Origin: Saitoella complicata NRRL Y-17804
Lineage: Eukaryota; Ascomycota; Saitoellomycetes; Saitoellales; Saitoellaceae
Assembly (NCBI RefSeq): GCF_001661265.1
Contig: NW_017566998.1
Location: forward strand, 124,001-188,000
Direction: 5' to 3'
DNA length: 64,000 bases
Position numbers and translations under genes: made by a program
Shown: positions 10,503 to 21,280 of the stretch, piece after piece
How positions within the stretch are numbered: position 1 is the first letter of the stretch
Layout: every line of letters starts with the position of its first letter
The notes under the pieces: model-generated
Told to the model about the DNA's origin: nothing
Database searches by the model: none
What the model saw: only the letters and a program-made list of their open reading frames with translations

Positions 10503-10852
10503 TGTAATGCGGTCGAGACGAGAAGGGATACTGCAAGTACTCCGGGACGAGATCTGACGAGTTAGATGAGGTGTGACGAGATGACCGAATTACTTATTCG
10601 AATAGAGAGACGAACTTGTTGAGTTAACCAGTGAAGATCTAAAGGAAGGCATAGGGCCTTTCCTTATATACAGTTTTTTGGACGACAGTCTAAACCCTTG
10701 CTCGGTGGCGTTCCACATTTAGTTAGCTCAGTGGCGCCGAGAACAAGATCTTGAACGAAAGGAGTGAAGATAAGATGAGCCATGATAGGACCCGAGACAA
10801 ATCGAGTCTCGAGTAGATCGCGAAACTCGAAGTAGTTCTTCGGTTCATGACA
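10503..10852. mobile_element. Solo LTR fossil, second family
   Basis: 350 bp from TGTAATGCGG to TTCATGACA, flanked by the 5-bp direct repeat GAGAG at 10498-10502 and 10853-10857. A TATATA box lies near 10665. It shares the terminal TTCATGACA with the LTR at 9110-9793 but differs in length and body, so it is a different though possibly related family. No internal sequence is present. Confidence 0.83.
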
Positions 10853-11003
10853 GAGAGCCAGGAGTTTGATGAAAGCTTTGCTTTATGTTTATCTTTGCCG
10901 TACTGTACTGCTTTCTAATCCACAATCCTTGATTCTTTTGCAATAAGCACAAAACTCTCACATACTCCGTCGAGCACGAAATGACGTTGTGAAGCATTCT
11001 ACA

Positions 11004-11083
11004 CGCCAATGCAGGTATTAGCGTGCAATATGCTTGACATGCGCGCCAAAGCAGGGCTTAGTGTGCATAATTCTTGTCTCAGA
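11004..11083 (+). repeat. Two diverged 40-bp tandem units resembling the terminal repeat
   Basis: Units at 11004-11043 and 11044-11083 both start CGCCAA(T/A)GCAGG and agree at about 27 of 40 positions. The second contains GTGTGCATAATTCTTG, close to GTGTGCAAAATTCTTG of the left terminal repeat. They sit about 160 bp beyond the transposase stop, where the inner end of a short mariner element would be expected. Confidence 0.6.
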
Positions 11084-11242
11084 GGAGCGTAGACTAGTAA
11101 GCTACACTTCCATGCTATGTAGTTGGGGCAGTTCCCAGCCATTTTATTAGGGAAAAGACTCGTGAGAACGGCAAGTACGTGAATAATGAACAAAATGTCC
11201 CTTTGATTCATGAAAATACTGAGACTAACTAACGAATAATAG

Positions 11243-12427
11243 CTACACCCGCTCAGCTGCTCGAACGGCCGTTTGACGGTTGGTATCAAAAGATTGGCGC
11301 AAATCCATGCCGGTCAGCGCATAACCACAGCCCGTGTACAAATTGCAAATCTTTCCGAGATCGGTGTTGAGATAGTCGATCGCTTTGCGGATAAAAAAGG
11401 CAGGGTCGAGACGGGCTTCAGGATCGTTGTTATTGCGCTTCATCCAGGCCTTCATCATGCTGAAACAGAGCTCAATTGGGTTGAGGTTGGGTGAGTATGG
11501 TGGTAAGAAAAGAATGCGGCACCCATGTTGATTCATTAAGTTCAGCAGCCCTTGGATCATAATGAATGCAACAATTATCAAGAACAATGACACTGTTTGG
11601 ACCAGGGAATGGACCAGGGAATGGGCCAACGATTGGTAGCAGGTCCTCTTCGATGAATTCGGCGAATCGGTCAGCGATTGGTAGCAGGTCCTCTTCGATG
11701 AATTCGGCGAATCGGTCAGCGACCCCTGAAAGATTCGTAGCGCCTCCAAACCTTCAATGGTCAATGCCGTAGCACACTCCGACGTGTTGAATGTCCAAAG
11801 ACCCTCTCCTGGAGCGCGCGTGTGCCGGTCGGTGAGTATCCAAATTTTCTTGAACCCGTGCGCTCATCCACGGCTGATTTGTCGAGAAATACCAGCTGCT
11901 CTTGAGTATAGTCAGCCATCTCAATGGCATGGTTTGCACGTAAGATGGCGTTGCGCCGGGCTGCCTGTAAGGTTAAGACCTTATGGGTATATCCAATCTT
12001 TTGCAGGTAGCGGGTGACATGGTAGCGCAATAGAGATGTAGCGATTGATTGTTGAGAAACTGAGCACAGTCGTTTGACAGAGGGTAGGGTTTTTGTCGTT
12101 CAAGTATTTGAGTATTTGCTTTGTTGCGATCATTTAGTGATGCCCTTGGTGGTACCCGTAGGCAGTAATAGTCTACTTACCGAGCCCAAAAACTCGTCAA
12201 TAGCCGGTTTGCGCCCGCAGGTTGAGTTGCCTTTACGCTCAGTAAGCTCTGTCTCCTCCAAACTCTTCACAACACGGTAAACTGTGTGAGAAGACCTCTC
12301 GATGTTGGTTGCAATATCGTAGACATCCTTCCCAGAAGCATATTGGTCGATTGTCCCTGAGTTTCTTAGACCTTTTTCCGACCTGTTTGGAGGTGTTTTC
12401 TCTGACGCTTACAGGGTTCTCGCGCAT
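11243..12427 (-). pseudogene. Tc1/mariner-type DDE transposase, decayed
   Basis: Reading leftwards, an N-terminal helix-turn-helix occurs near 12370-12180 (TIDQYASGKDVYDIATNIER). A probable intron follows (GTAAGT at about 12185, acceptor near 12060). Then come a second DNA-binding stretch (RYLQKIGYTHKVLTLQAARR), the first catalytic Asp in QLVFLDKSAVDE, the second in VIVLDNCCIHYDP near 11570, and the Glu in FLPPYSPNLNPIEL near 11480, spaced about 34 residues. This is the DDE_3 type. The pieces lie in more than one frame: at least one shift separates the second Asp block from the PPYSP block and another follows the first Asp block. The copy is therefore not functional. An in-frame internal duplication is described separately. 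Confidence 0.82.
11601..11720 (-). repeat. Tandem duplications inside the transposase
   Basis: A 45-bp unit occurs twice without a mismatch (11631-11675 and 11676-11720), and a 12-bp unit, ACCAGGGAATGG, occurs twice at 11601-11624. In the minus-strand frame both are multiples of three. They duplicate ADRFAEFIEEDLLPI (15 residues) and a PFPG unit just before the second catalytic Asp. Confidence 0.9.
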
Positions 12428-12435
12428 GTACGGAA

Positions 12436-12464
12436 ATGCGCGTCAAGAATTCTGCACACAGCAG
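12436..12464 (-). repeat. Right terminal inverted repeat
   Basis: Reverse complement starts CTGCTGTGTGCAGAATTCTT and is followed outside by TA (12465-12466). It matches the left repeat at 28 of 29 positions and lies just upstream of the transposase N-terminus. Confidence 0.87.
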
Positions 12465-12568
12465 TAATGCATCCGTATCCTGCGTGCACTTGTACGCACC
12501 CGGAAACCCAGAAACCCAGAAGTTCAGAAGTCCCGTCGAGCTCGACAAGAAAATCAAGATCAACACCA

Positions 12569-14062
12569 ATGCTACTCCGATCCGCTATAATCAAGAATCT
12601 GATACCTCCAGAGAATGCCGCTCTAGGATCGCAGTTGAGGGAGATGTCGTCGCTCCGCCGTCGTCCTGACACTGGACTTCGCACAAGACTAATTCGACCC
12701 GCGAGACGGCCACCAACAAGACCTCCCACATCCATTGACTCTGCTTCATCAGAAGCATCAACCGTCCAGAGTACCTCGCTCATCTCATCTCCCCTCGATA
12801 TTCCCGTCATCGTCCCTGACGACCCGCTCGGCCTGGTAAAGCGCGACACACCCGCCGCCAAACTGCTCGAACAGCCTGCGTTGGTGGTAGAGCGTCAAAT
12901 CGAGATGATGAACGTCTTCCTCGGGTTCGAACAAGCAAATAAATATGTCTTGATGGATCCAGCTGGGCAGCATGTGGGTTATATGGCCGAGGAGGACTTG
13001 GGTATGATGGGGACATTGCAAAGGCAGGCGTTTAGGACCCATCGAGTATGTCAACATTACAGAACCCCGAGTATGTTACGAGGCTAACGTGCGTTCGTAC
13101 AGGCATTCAAGGCACATGTTCTGGATCGTGAGGGCCGGGAGGTGTTAACGATCCAACGTCCTTTCTCCTACATCAACTCCAAAATCAAAGTCTTCACCGA
13201 CCCTGGTCTCTCCGACTCCACCTTGATCGGCGAATCCCAACAACATTGGCACCTCACCCGCCGAAAATACAACCTCTTCCACAACCGCTCGGGGACAATG
13301 GAGCAGTTTGCTCTCATCAACGAGCCTATGTTGAGTTGGGATTTTTCGTTGGTGGATGAAAGCGGAGGGTTGGTGGGAAGTGTGAATCGGAATTTTGCGG
13401 GCTTTGCGAGGGAGTTGTTCACGGATACGGGGAATTATGTGTTGAGGATGGATGCGTCGTCACATCAGACCACCTCTGTCTCCTCCAACCCCGCCGCGCT
13501 CCCCGGACCGGCTAACCCAGCCGATGCCGCCATTGCGCAGCAACAAGAAGCTAAGGGCGGCGCCCTCGTCCCGGTAAATGAAAACGGTCTTACGTTGGAC
13601 CAAAGAGCAGTCATGCTCGCAACAGCCGTATCAATCGACTTTGACTACTTCTCGAAATTGTCAGGACATGGTGGTGGGATGGGATTCATGCCGTTGTGGT
13701 TTCCGTTCCCAGGGACCACCACGCCGCCTGTACCAGCAGCAGAAGGACCGGGAGCGGGGGCTGATGTTGCGGGGGGTGTGGTGGGGGTTGGGGCGACTGG
13801 AGGGGTTGCGGATGCGGGGACGTTAGCGGGGGCGGAGGAAATGAGGGATGCGTGGGGGAACGAAAGTCAGGATGTGCCGACGGATGCTTGGGGTGGCGTT
13901 GGAGAGAGTCAGGGTCAAGCTCAGGAGGATAGGCCGTGGTGGGATCAGGGAGGGCAGCAAGGGCAGGGTCAAGATGAGGTTTGGGGGGAGGGGTGGGAGC
14001 AGCCTGGTGGTGAGGGGCAGGGTGAGGGCGGGAGTTGGTGGGATGTGTTGAGTGATGAGTAA
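12569..14062 (+). CDS. AIM25: Phospholipid scramblase-family protein (Aim25-like)
   Basis: Two exons, 12569-13045 and 13103-14062, join at THR/AFKAHVLDREG to give 478 residues. The N-terminus MLLRSAIIKNLIPPENAAL followed by an Arg-rich stretch looks like a mitochondrial presequence. The scramblase/tubby-like domain spans about residues 85-345, with blocks such as FEQANKYVLMDPAGQHVGY, QRPFSYINSKIKVF and DFSLVDESGGLVGSVNRNF. The C-terminal ~110 residues are Gly/Gln/Trp-rich and low-complexity. Yeast Aim25 is a mitochondrial protein with a role in mitochondrial homeostasis; scramblases of this family move lipids between bilayer leaflets. The transposon end lies only 105 bp upstream of this ATG. 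An in-frame upstream ATG at 12467 abuts the transposon, but I prefer 12569. Confidence 0.85.
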
Positions 14063-14141
14063 GTTGGGTTCAATCAATTCTTCGGCGTCATCCTTCAGCT
14101 TGGTGTTATGTTTTGTACTACGTGTCTAGCTATGCACCACT

Positions 14142-15269
14142 CTAATTCCTCATCGGTTTCCTGAAGAACTCTTCACGAGACAGCTCCATCAACGCAAACT
14201 GCTTATGCGGGAAATTGAAACATCCCTTCTTCGCGAATCCCTCACCCTGCAAGTACGCCAACAACTTCTCGTTATCGGCCCTGGGCTCCATCAAGATCCT
14301 CTCGGTTCTCACATCGTCCAAGAACAAGAAGTGGAGGATCGACCAGAGCCATGCCTTGACTCTGTGAGGGCCGCGGAACTTCTCGTTACCGACGAGGAGG
14401 TGGAGACCTCGGTCGTATGGGAGAGCCGCAGGAGACACGAACGGCGCAAGACGATCCTCCGCAACCCAATACGTCTCAAAGTACGCAAATGGCTCACGAT
14501 TAAAATACCCAATCAACGAAAGCGTATGCGGATCCTTCGTAACATTCTCCAAATACGTCTTGTGCGCCTCGATCGTTCCTTTTTCTCCCCAGAAGTAGTC
14601 AACACGGGGGTTGTTTTGCCATTCGTGGAAGGCATGGAGGTGTTCGGTTGAGTTGGGGTCGACGACGCGGAGGGTAAAGGTGGAGGAGAGGGAGGGGATG
14701 TCGCGGGTGTAGATCTCGGCGTTGAGTTCGGGGTTTGGGATGCGGCGCGGGTGGCGGAAGTTGTTGGTCGTGATGTATGACGTCGGAGCCGGAGGTTGAG
14801 AAAGGAGGTGCCAGTGGGTGCCCGGCAACGGTGAGTGCCATTGGTAAAACATGTCGCGGGTGATGCTGTAGATCATGTTCCCATCCTCTGTTTTCTTTGT
14901 TTCGCGGGTGAAGAGGCCGCACTCATAAAGGGGGAAGATAGCCTCTTCGATTGATTCACTGAAGGAGAGGGTGACTGGGATGGAGGGTCTGCCAGGTAAA
15001 GCGGCCTCAGGCTCAGGGCCGAATCGGAAGATGGAGTGGCAGACAGACCAGTAGGAGTACTCGATTTCCTCTGAGCTACCACTAAGTGTAATGACGTCGG
15101 GGATGGTGATAATTCCATCGTTCACAGCGTAGGGTATCTCGGCTTTGGTGATGTCGATTGAAGGCACCCACCCAGTTGGGGGAAAAGTTCCGGGAAACAT
15201 GTCGGCTATCACCCAAAGTCAGCAATCGCCCAATTGATCAACACGACAGTTGCAAGGGATCTCACCCAT
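14142..15269 (-). CDS. GNAT-type siderophore biosynthesis acyltransferase (SidF/IucB-like)
   Basis: The main exon is 15205-14142. A 60-bp intron (15265-15206) joins it to an upstream segment. The C-terminal half carries the acyl-CoA acyltransferase domain: HAFHEWQNNPRVDYFWGEKG, FAYFETYWVAEDRLAPF, then LHLLVGNEKFRGPHRVKAW and RILMEPRADNEKL. These are typical of N5-hydroxyornithine acyl/acetyl transferases (SidF, SidL, IucB). Such enzymes acylate hydroxyornithine to give the hydroxamate of siderophores. The model from ATG 15269 gives 355 residues, shorter than SidF (about 460). Upstream sequence to about 15334 reads RQYRLDISKLPNFTSPIN in the same frame, so the true start is probably further out. 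No peptide synthetase or ornithine oxygenase lies nearby. Confidence 0.8.
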
Positions 15270-15748
15270 GTTGATGGGACTTGTAAAATTTGGAAGTTTT
15301 GAGATGTCGAGGCGATATTGGCGGTTAGGCGGAACTTAATTAGGCGTGCGGCGTAGCTGCTCATCTGATAACTTAGATCTCGGATCTGATAAATCGACAC
15401 TCCCAAATACTCTCAAATTTGACAGGCAATCTCAGTCCATTCTTTTCAGTTCTTTGCTTTCTTTTGTGATGTCTTTCACCGTATATCAGTGAGGTAATTG
15501 CTCTTTGTTGTGATCCTTCCGCGTAAGGCAAGGGATCACCCCGTTTCTGAGCGTAGATTACAGAGCAGTCAACCCGGGTGTCCAAGCGTCCAGCGAGTCG
15601 ATATTGCTTCTCGCAAGGTCTGAACGACGAGACTGAGGCTTCTACGTCTCGTCTTTGTCGTCGGTCCTGTTCGCTCTCGCCTGCGCCTGTGTCCTTCTCT
15701 CTCTGCGTGTGTGTTTGTTGTTCCCAGTACAAGGGGGCTGTGTCGAGT

Positions 15749-18700
15749 ATGGCGCCCTCATCTCTGACGTCTATCCCTACGTTCTCCTTTCCTTCCATCG
15801 GGTCGCCTTTCTCAAATTCATCGCCTACGTCGCCGACGTTTACACCGACGGAGTCCACTACGTCTACATGTCATTGTGCTTCTCATGCCTCCTCGCATCA
15901 TGCTCCTCCTTCTCCTCCTATCATGACGCTGGCAGATGTGTCACGTATCCTCAAGATTACAAAGCATCAAGTCCGTCTTCACACTAGCTCATCTCCAGTG
16001 ACCGCCTACTAACTCAGATGGTAGGAAAACGAGATATCCCAATACCAAGAACAACTCCATTACCGCCGTCTCTCGAGCGCTCTCAAAGTCCGGTACGCGA
16101 GGTGTCTAGATCGAACGCATACTACTTTGGTCGATCTTTTCAAGTCAGATGCTAAGAGCGAGTTCGCGGCTCTCTTTTATGCCTCGCTCGAGCTCGGAGA
16201 GGCAGTTGATTCCTTCGCTACGCAGCCCTCTTCCTCTCTTAGGAGGGGCGAAGGCCATGGACGGGATTGGATGCAAAGGTTGCCAAAAGGCGTAGCGAAC
16301 ACTCTGTTGAGCTTTTTGACGAAGTTGCGAGAGGAACCACAGTTTTTGGCGGAGCGTTTGGGGAGGCTCACATGCGCGGAATTGGATGCATTCGTGAATG
16401 TCAGGGTAAACTCACCACCGGCTGGCCCGGGTAGTTCAAAACACCAACACCAACTTCAACACCTAATAGCTTCACTTCATTCCCTGCAACGCCACGACCC
16501 CCTCCGAATCCTCATTCACACCCTCTTCGCCCCGCCCACCACCTCAGTCCTCTCCGATCCTGAACACGCAAAGCGACTCGAAGTAATGGCAACCTGCGCT
16601 GCCCACCTCCTCACCGAAAAGAAAAGCGAGAAGTTCTTGTTAGCGATGATGGACGAGTGGAGTTCCCTCTACCCCTGGTCTCGTGATTGTTTCGAGGAGG
16701 TGTTGTTGGGAATCGTACAAGAAGGTGCCGAGGTCCTTGCCAAACACGAGGAAGCCGGGGCGTATCATCATTACGAAAACACAAGCACGAGTGGGAATGA
16801 TCCACGAGAAGAGTTCTTCGCGGATGCAGTAAAGAAGGTCTTCGCCTTCCTCGACTCGCCCTCCGGAATCCCCCGTGGAATCCTCCTCTTCGCACGCTCC
16901 CTCCTCGCAAAAGTCCGTCTCACAAATGACGAGAATCAACTCCGGTATGCAGAACTCTTCATTGTTGTCAAGTGGTTCTTCTTCCGGTTTCTTGGGAGGG
17001 CGATAGCCTACCCCGAGCACCATGGGTTGTTCAAGGGATGTTGGGTTAGTGATGTCATGAGGCAGAGGGTGTTGTTTACGTTGCACCAGCGGCTTTATAG
17101 GAATGTTACGTCGGTTACGCATGCGATGCCAGAGTGGTCGTCCGCCGGCGCCACTGGGAATCGGAGTCGCAAGGGGAGCGGGATTCAGAGGTGTGGAAGT
17201 GGGAGTGGTGGGGTGGAGAGGATGGTGAGGAGTATTATCTCGAGGTTTAGTGCGGCGCCGGCAGGGCAGATGGAGATTGAGGAGTCCAGGCCGGGGGATG
17301 CGTTGTTGATGCCGTCGAACGCGTACTGCGCTCCGGGGAGTTCATATGCATCACCGACTCTGCTCGTCTGTCCAGCGGATCTGGTGATGTTGTTTGAGGC
17401 ACTGAATCCTAGCGAGCTGCAACCGTCGAAGCCGCCTATGACGACGAGGAGGTTATCCGTCGCTTCCAAGGTTACGTTGGAGACGTGCAGTGAAGCCAGT
17501 CCGGGGCCGAAGCCGTTGGAGAGGAAGTCGCATTCGCATTTCTCGTTGTTTGATTTTGGGCGGAAGACAGCTGCGACGCCTCCTCCTCCGGCTCCTCCCG
17601 CGGAACCGGAGGTTGTCACGCCAGAGATTGAGATACCGCCTCTGGTTCCCGAACCAACCTCGCCATACGATGGCTTCGTACACCAGGTCCGTTTTGCGAT
17701 CGATGAAATGAAACGAACCCTGGGTCCCGGCGCATGCGATGGCGCCGCAGATCCCTGCAACGAGAAATGGACACTCGTGTTCGTTGATGGGGAGAAGCTC
17801 TCGCTCGAAGTGAAGCTGGATGAAAAAAAGTGTCGGGAGGGGCCTACGGAGATCAGTGAGGAAATTATTGCGTTGAAGGAGACTGTGTTGAGGTTATTGA
17901 GGGAGTATGAGGTACCGTATGTGCCGCGGTTAGTGCCAAGGCCCGAGGATAGTGCTGGCGTTGAGTCAGGTTCGTCGCTGGTATCGCCTGTAGGACAACC
18001 GTGCTCGTCGTGCTTGAGACCGAATACGCCGAACACTCCTTCGGTACGGCCGACTTCACCGCCGGCGATATCTGCACTCCTCGCTGCCGCAGCGAAAGCT
18101 CAGCAAGCCCCACTACCCGCTCCCTTTCAAGGAACGTCGCCTTCACAGTCTTTGCTCCTTCGAATGCTGCGGTCTGCCTCGGAACATTGTCGTCTCAAGG
18201 GTGACTTTATAACCGCACAGGCTTATCACCACGCTCATTCTGTTTTGCGGAAGCTGAACAGTCCGTCGTTAACGCATGATGATTACTCATCCCTGTTACG
18301 GATATTCAGCAGAGAGCACAGACGAGATGCAGAGGGTTATGCTGCAAAAGTTGGTGCAAGGGAGGCTTGGTACATCGAGGAGTGCACAGAGGCGGCTGAT
18401 GGGTACATCAAAGGCAAGAAGCAAGTTCTGGATGAGTTGAGGACGAAGATGTGGTATTCGACGGATGTGCGGAAGACCAAAGTTTGGGAACGTGCAAGAG
18501 ATGTTTGCCGGATGCTGAGGAGTTCGAAAAATGCACAGGCGGCCGAGTCTCTGGTCATGCTTAATCCTTCTCTGACTTATGCTTCCAGACCCTCGACCCC
18601 CAGGTCTGAACGGGGTGGTAACACGCATTATCACACCATGCATCGCGCTCCATCCCGCGAAGGACAGCGCGAAGGGAAGAGGACGAGGTTCGCGTGGGAC

Positions 18701-20971
18701 GGTAATGTGGCTGGATATGTTGTCGATGGGCTACTTTCGCCATCTAAAGCTCCGTTTTCCACCGTCCCCTCACCGGATTACTTTACCATTCCAACTCCTG
18801 CGCCTACGGTGAGTGCTGGGAAGATGGCAGATCACGATGTGGACATCGCCGTTCAATACATATCCGGTGGTGGCATCTTCAACTTCTGCTCTGGCGAGGA
18901 GAGAATGGCGCGGTTCTGTGCTGAGGTAGAACGAGTGAGCCGGAAGATTATGCTTGGGGAAAGGGATGTTGAATGCTCTGATCCGGAAGGATTCGGCGTT
19001 GGAATATGGCAAAGTGAGCTCTTTATGAGCGACTCTGTCAAACCGCATTGGGCTGACCATTACTCCAAGCCGCGGCCAACCTCGAGAGCTGCCTTTGGCG
19101 ACACGCATGGCCCAACCAGTACGGGTCGTCGTAGCGATGAGCTTTTTCGCAAGAACTCGAGCGACCTTCTGGGCCTCGGTCTCATAGGGCGCATGCGAAG
19201 CAACAGCCTGAAGAGCACTGATGGAAATGGAAAAGAACGGAGCCCGACCCGTGGGAGAGGCCGATCTGACAGTAACCAGAGTAACGGCAATCCCCGGGTT
19301 CTGCTTTCACCTGTCTTATCAGAGCCACCTCAGAGACAAAGGGGCTGGGATTGGAGATCTCCGCCACAAGTCGATGCTCCGGTCTTCCCCTCGTCTGATC
19401 GTGGCCGAGTTACGTTCGACGAGGAGGCAACCAAAACATTTGTGGTGCGCATCCGCGAGAGCTTGATGTGCCTCCTCCTAAGTGACCTCGGCAGCGAACT
19501 CTGGGCGGAAGGTTCAGAAACAGACGTCTGGTTTTCTGATGACCTGGTCGAAACGTGTCGACGACGAAAGGAGGAACAACAGAGGTCATTCATGGAGACC
19601 GTACAGGAGAGAAGCAAGGCTGCTGCAGACAAAGCACTCCTTGCCGCGCCCCTCAGTATGGCAAACAAACAGGCTAAGGTGAAGAAACATTACTCGAAAA
19701 AGAGTTTCTCCGGGTTTGTTGGATTTTTCGGTTTGCCTTCATCAGCGGCGAAAAGTGCCGCCCCTCCCGTTGCGACCACAGTTTCTACGGCCTTGGATGT
19801 GCCAGATGGTCCTAAGCTCCCTTCAACAGACAGCTCAGAGGTGCGCCTGCATATTGATACCAACGTACCTACGGCGGATGCAAAGACGAGGATGGAAACG
19901 GCGAAGCCATTCCCGTATGTGGAGGCATACAAGAAGATACTGCATCGTATGAGCGTTGATCCATCTCCGTCCAAGAAGCTCCAAGCACTGTCAGAACTAG
20001 CTGGCCTAGTCATGGCAGCGCTTGCCAGCAGTGGATCAATCGCAACTCCCACGAGTGGGATGCCACGCACTGGCCCTACCTTGCCGATGAGTCCCATGTT
20101 GACGGGTGTGCTGTCTCCCATGCTTAGAGGAATGGTCAGTCCTCCCGGATCGCCGACTCTGCAATCGAGATCATCGCATACTGCGGCTGCAAAGCCGGAT
20201 CATCTAGCTGACCTTCACTCACGGAGAGCAGCACATAATCTGATGACCGCCGTCATGGAATCCGCCGACTCGCCTTTTCTGTCCCCTTCATCGCCGAACA
20301 TGTCAAGCACACCGGTGAAACCGCATGCGCCTGCGATGATTGCTACGGATGCGATTGTGGACGAGCTGCAGAGACTTCTTGACACGCCCGAGCTGAGGTC
20401 GAAGACCTTGTTTCGCGACTTGCAGTACATCTCGTGCTTTGTTTCGCAGGAGCACCTCGATACGGCGCCTGACGGTAAGATTCTTTGGGATTTTGGGCTC
20501 AGTGCAGTGGGGATCAGGAAGGAAGCTGTAGATAGTATGGTGACGTACGCAACATCGGTGTTGCAAGACAGTGGCAGCATTGTCGGCGGCTTGGGGATCA
20601 AATCTGATGAAGGCTCGTTCTGCCGGATTTCTGAGAGACAAGAGAAGGTGGAAGCCGCTCGTGCACTTCTTATCGCGGCGAAGGAAGGAGATCCTACGGC
20701 TCAGAGGGAGTTTGCGATCCTGCAGATATCGCAGCCGTCGATTGTACCGACGTCTATCTCGCCGTTCGCGCGACCATCCGAAGTATTGGGGAGGACCGAG
20801 AGCTACACAGAGGCAGGGGACAGGGAGAAATATGATCCAGTGCGCATTGCCATCGCACAACACTGGCTGAATTTGGCGAGTGCGCAAGGAGACAATATTG
20901 CGGGGATGTATCTCACGCAGATGAAGAATTGGACTACACCACAAGAGAAGTGGGAGTGGTTGAAGAAGTGA
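15749..20971 (+). CDS. Large RasGAP-like-domain protein (about 1,722 aa)
   Basis: Exon 15749-15970, a 54-bp intron with a clear TACTAAC branch site, then exon 16025-20971. The junction gives KITKHQ/ENEISQYQEQ. At about 16900-17060 is FIVVKWFFFRFLGRAIAYPE, which resembles the RasGAP FLFLRFICPAIVSPE core, so the N-terminal third is probably RasGAP-like (as in GAPVD1). I cannot place the arginine finger. A long Ser/Pro-rich middle is followed by a charged helical region near 18300-18500 (EAWYIEECTEAADGYIKGKK). The C-terminus contains VRIAIAQHWLNLASAQGDNI, which looks like a Sel1/TPR-type helix pair. The protein is probably a signalling or trafficking regulator, but I do not recognise a named homologue. 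Confidence 0.7.
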
Positions 20972-21280
20972 ACTTTAGCTTAGAAAGAGTTATGAGGTGG
21001 GTGGTACAGCTGGCGTTTGGATTGAGACTGGATTAGGCGTTTGTTGGTTTGCTACCTTACTGCGACCCACGAGCTGGACTCGTGTTTTGTTTATCCATTC
21101 ACCGACATGGAAGTTATTCTTCTTGATCAGCTACGGTACGGCGGTAACCCTGCGCAAGGAAAGACGGGTCGGGTCATGCATCCTCATGCACCCCAGACTT
21201 CTTCCCCGTTACACCCGCAATTCAACTGCGATGAACTTTATCCGCCAACACCAACGAAAAGCTCACACGAATATTTACAC

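Larger units (their letters stand above)
8154..12464. mobile_element. Tc1/mariner-like transposon island bounded by 29-bp terminal inverted repeats
   Basis: The outer ends are inverted copies of CTGCTGTGTGCA(A/G)AATTC, extending to 29 bp with one mismatch. Both are flanked by TA (8152-8153 and 12465-12466), as expected for Tc1/mariner insertion at TA. Inside, on the minus strand near the right end, is a decayed DDE transposase. On the plus strand near the left end is a separate multi-module gene. Two solo LTRs are nested inside. At 4.3 kb it is much longer than an ordinary 1.3-2 kb Tc1/mariner copy. There are two readings: one composite element carrying an extra gene, or a ~1.4-kb element at the right with the left repeat contributed by a second related copy. 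Diverged repeat-like sequence at 11004-11083 keeps the second reading alive. Confidence 0.65.

Noticed and set aside
8152-12466. Treating the TA flanks alone as proof of one insertion
   Set aside because: A 2-bp TA occurs at any Tc1/mariner insertion and often by chance, so it supports the family but does not prove that both ends belong to one copy.
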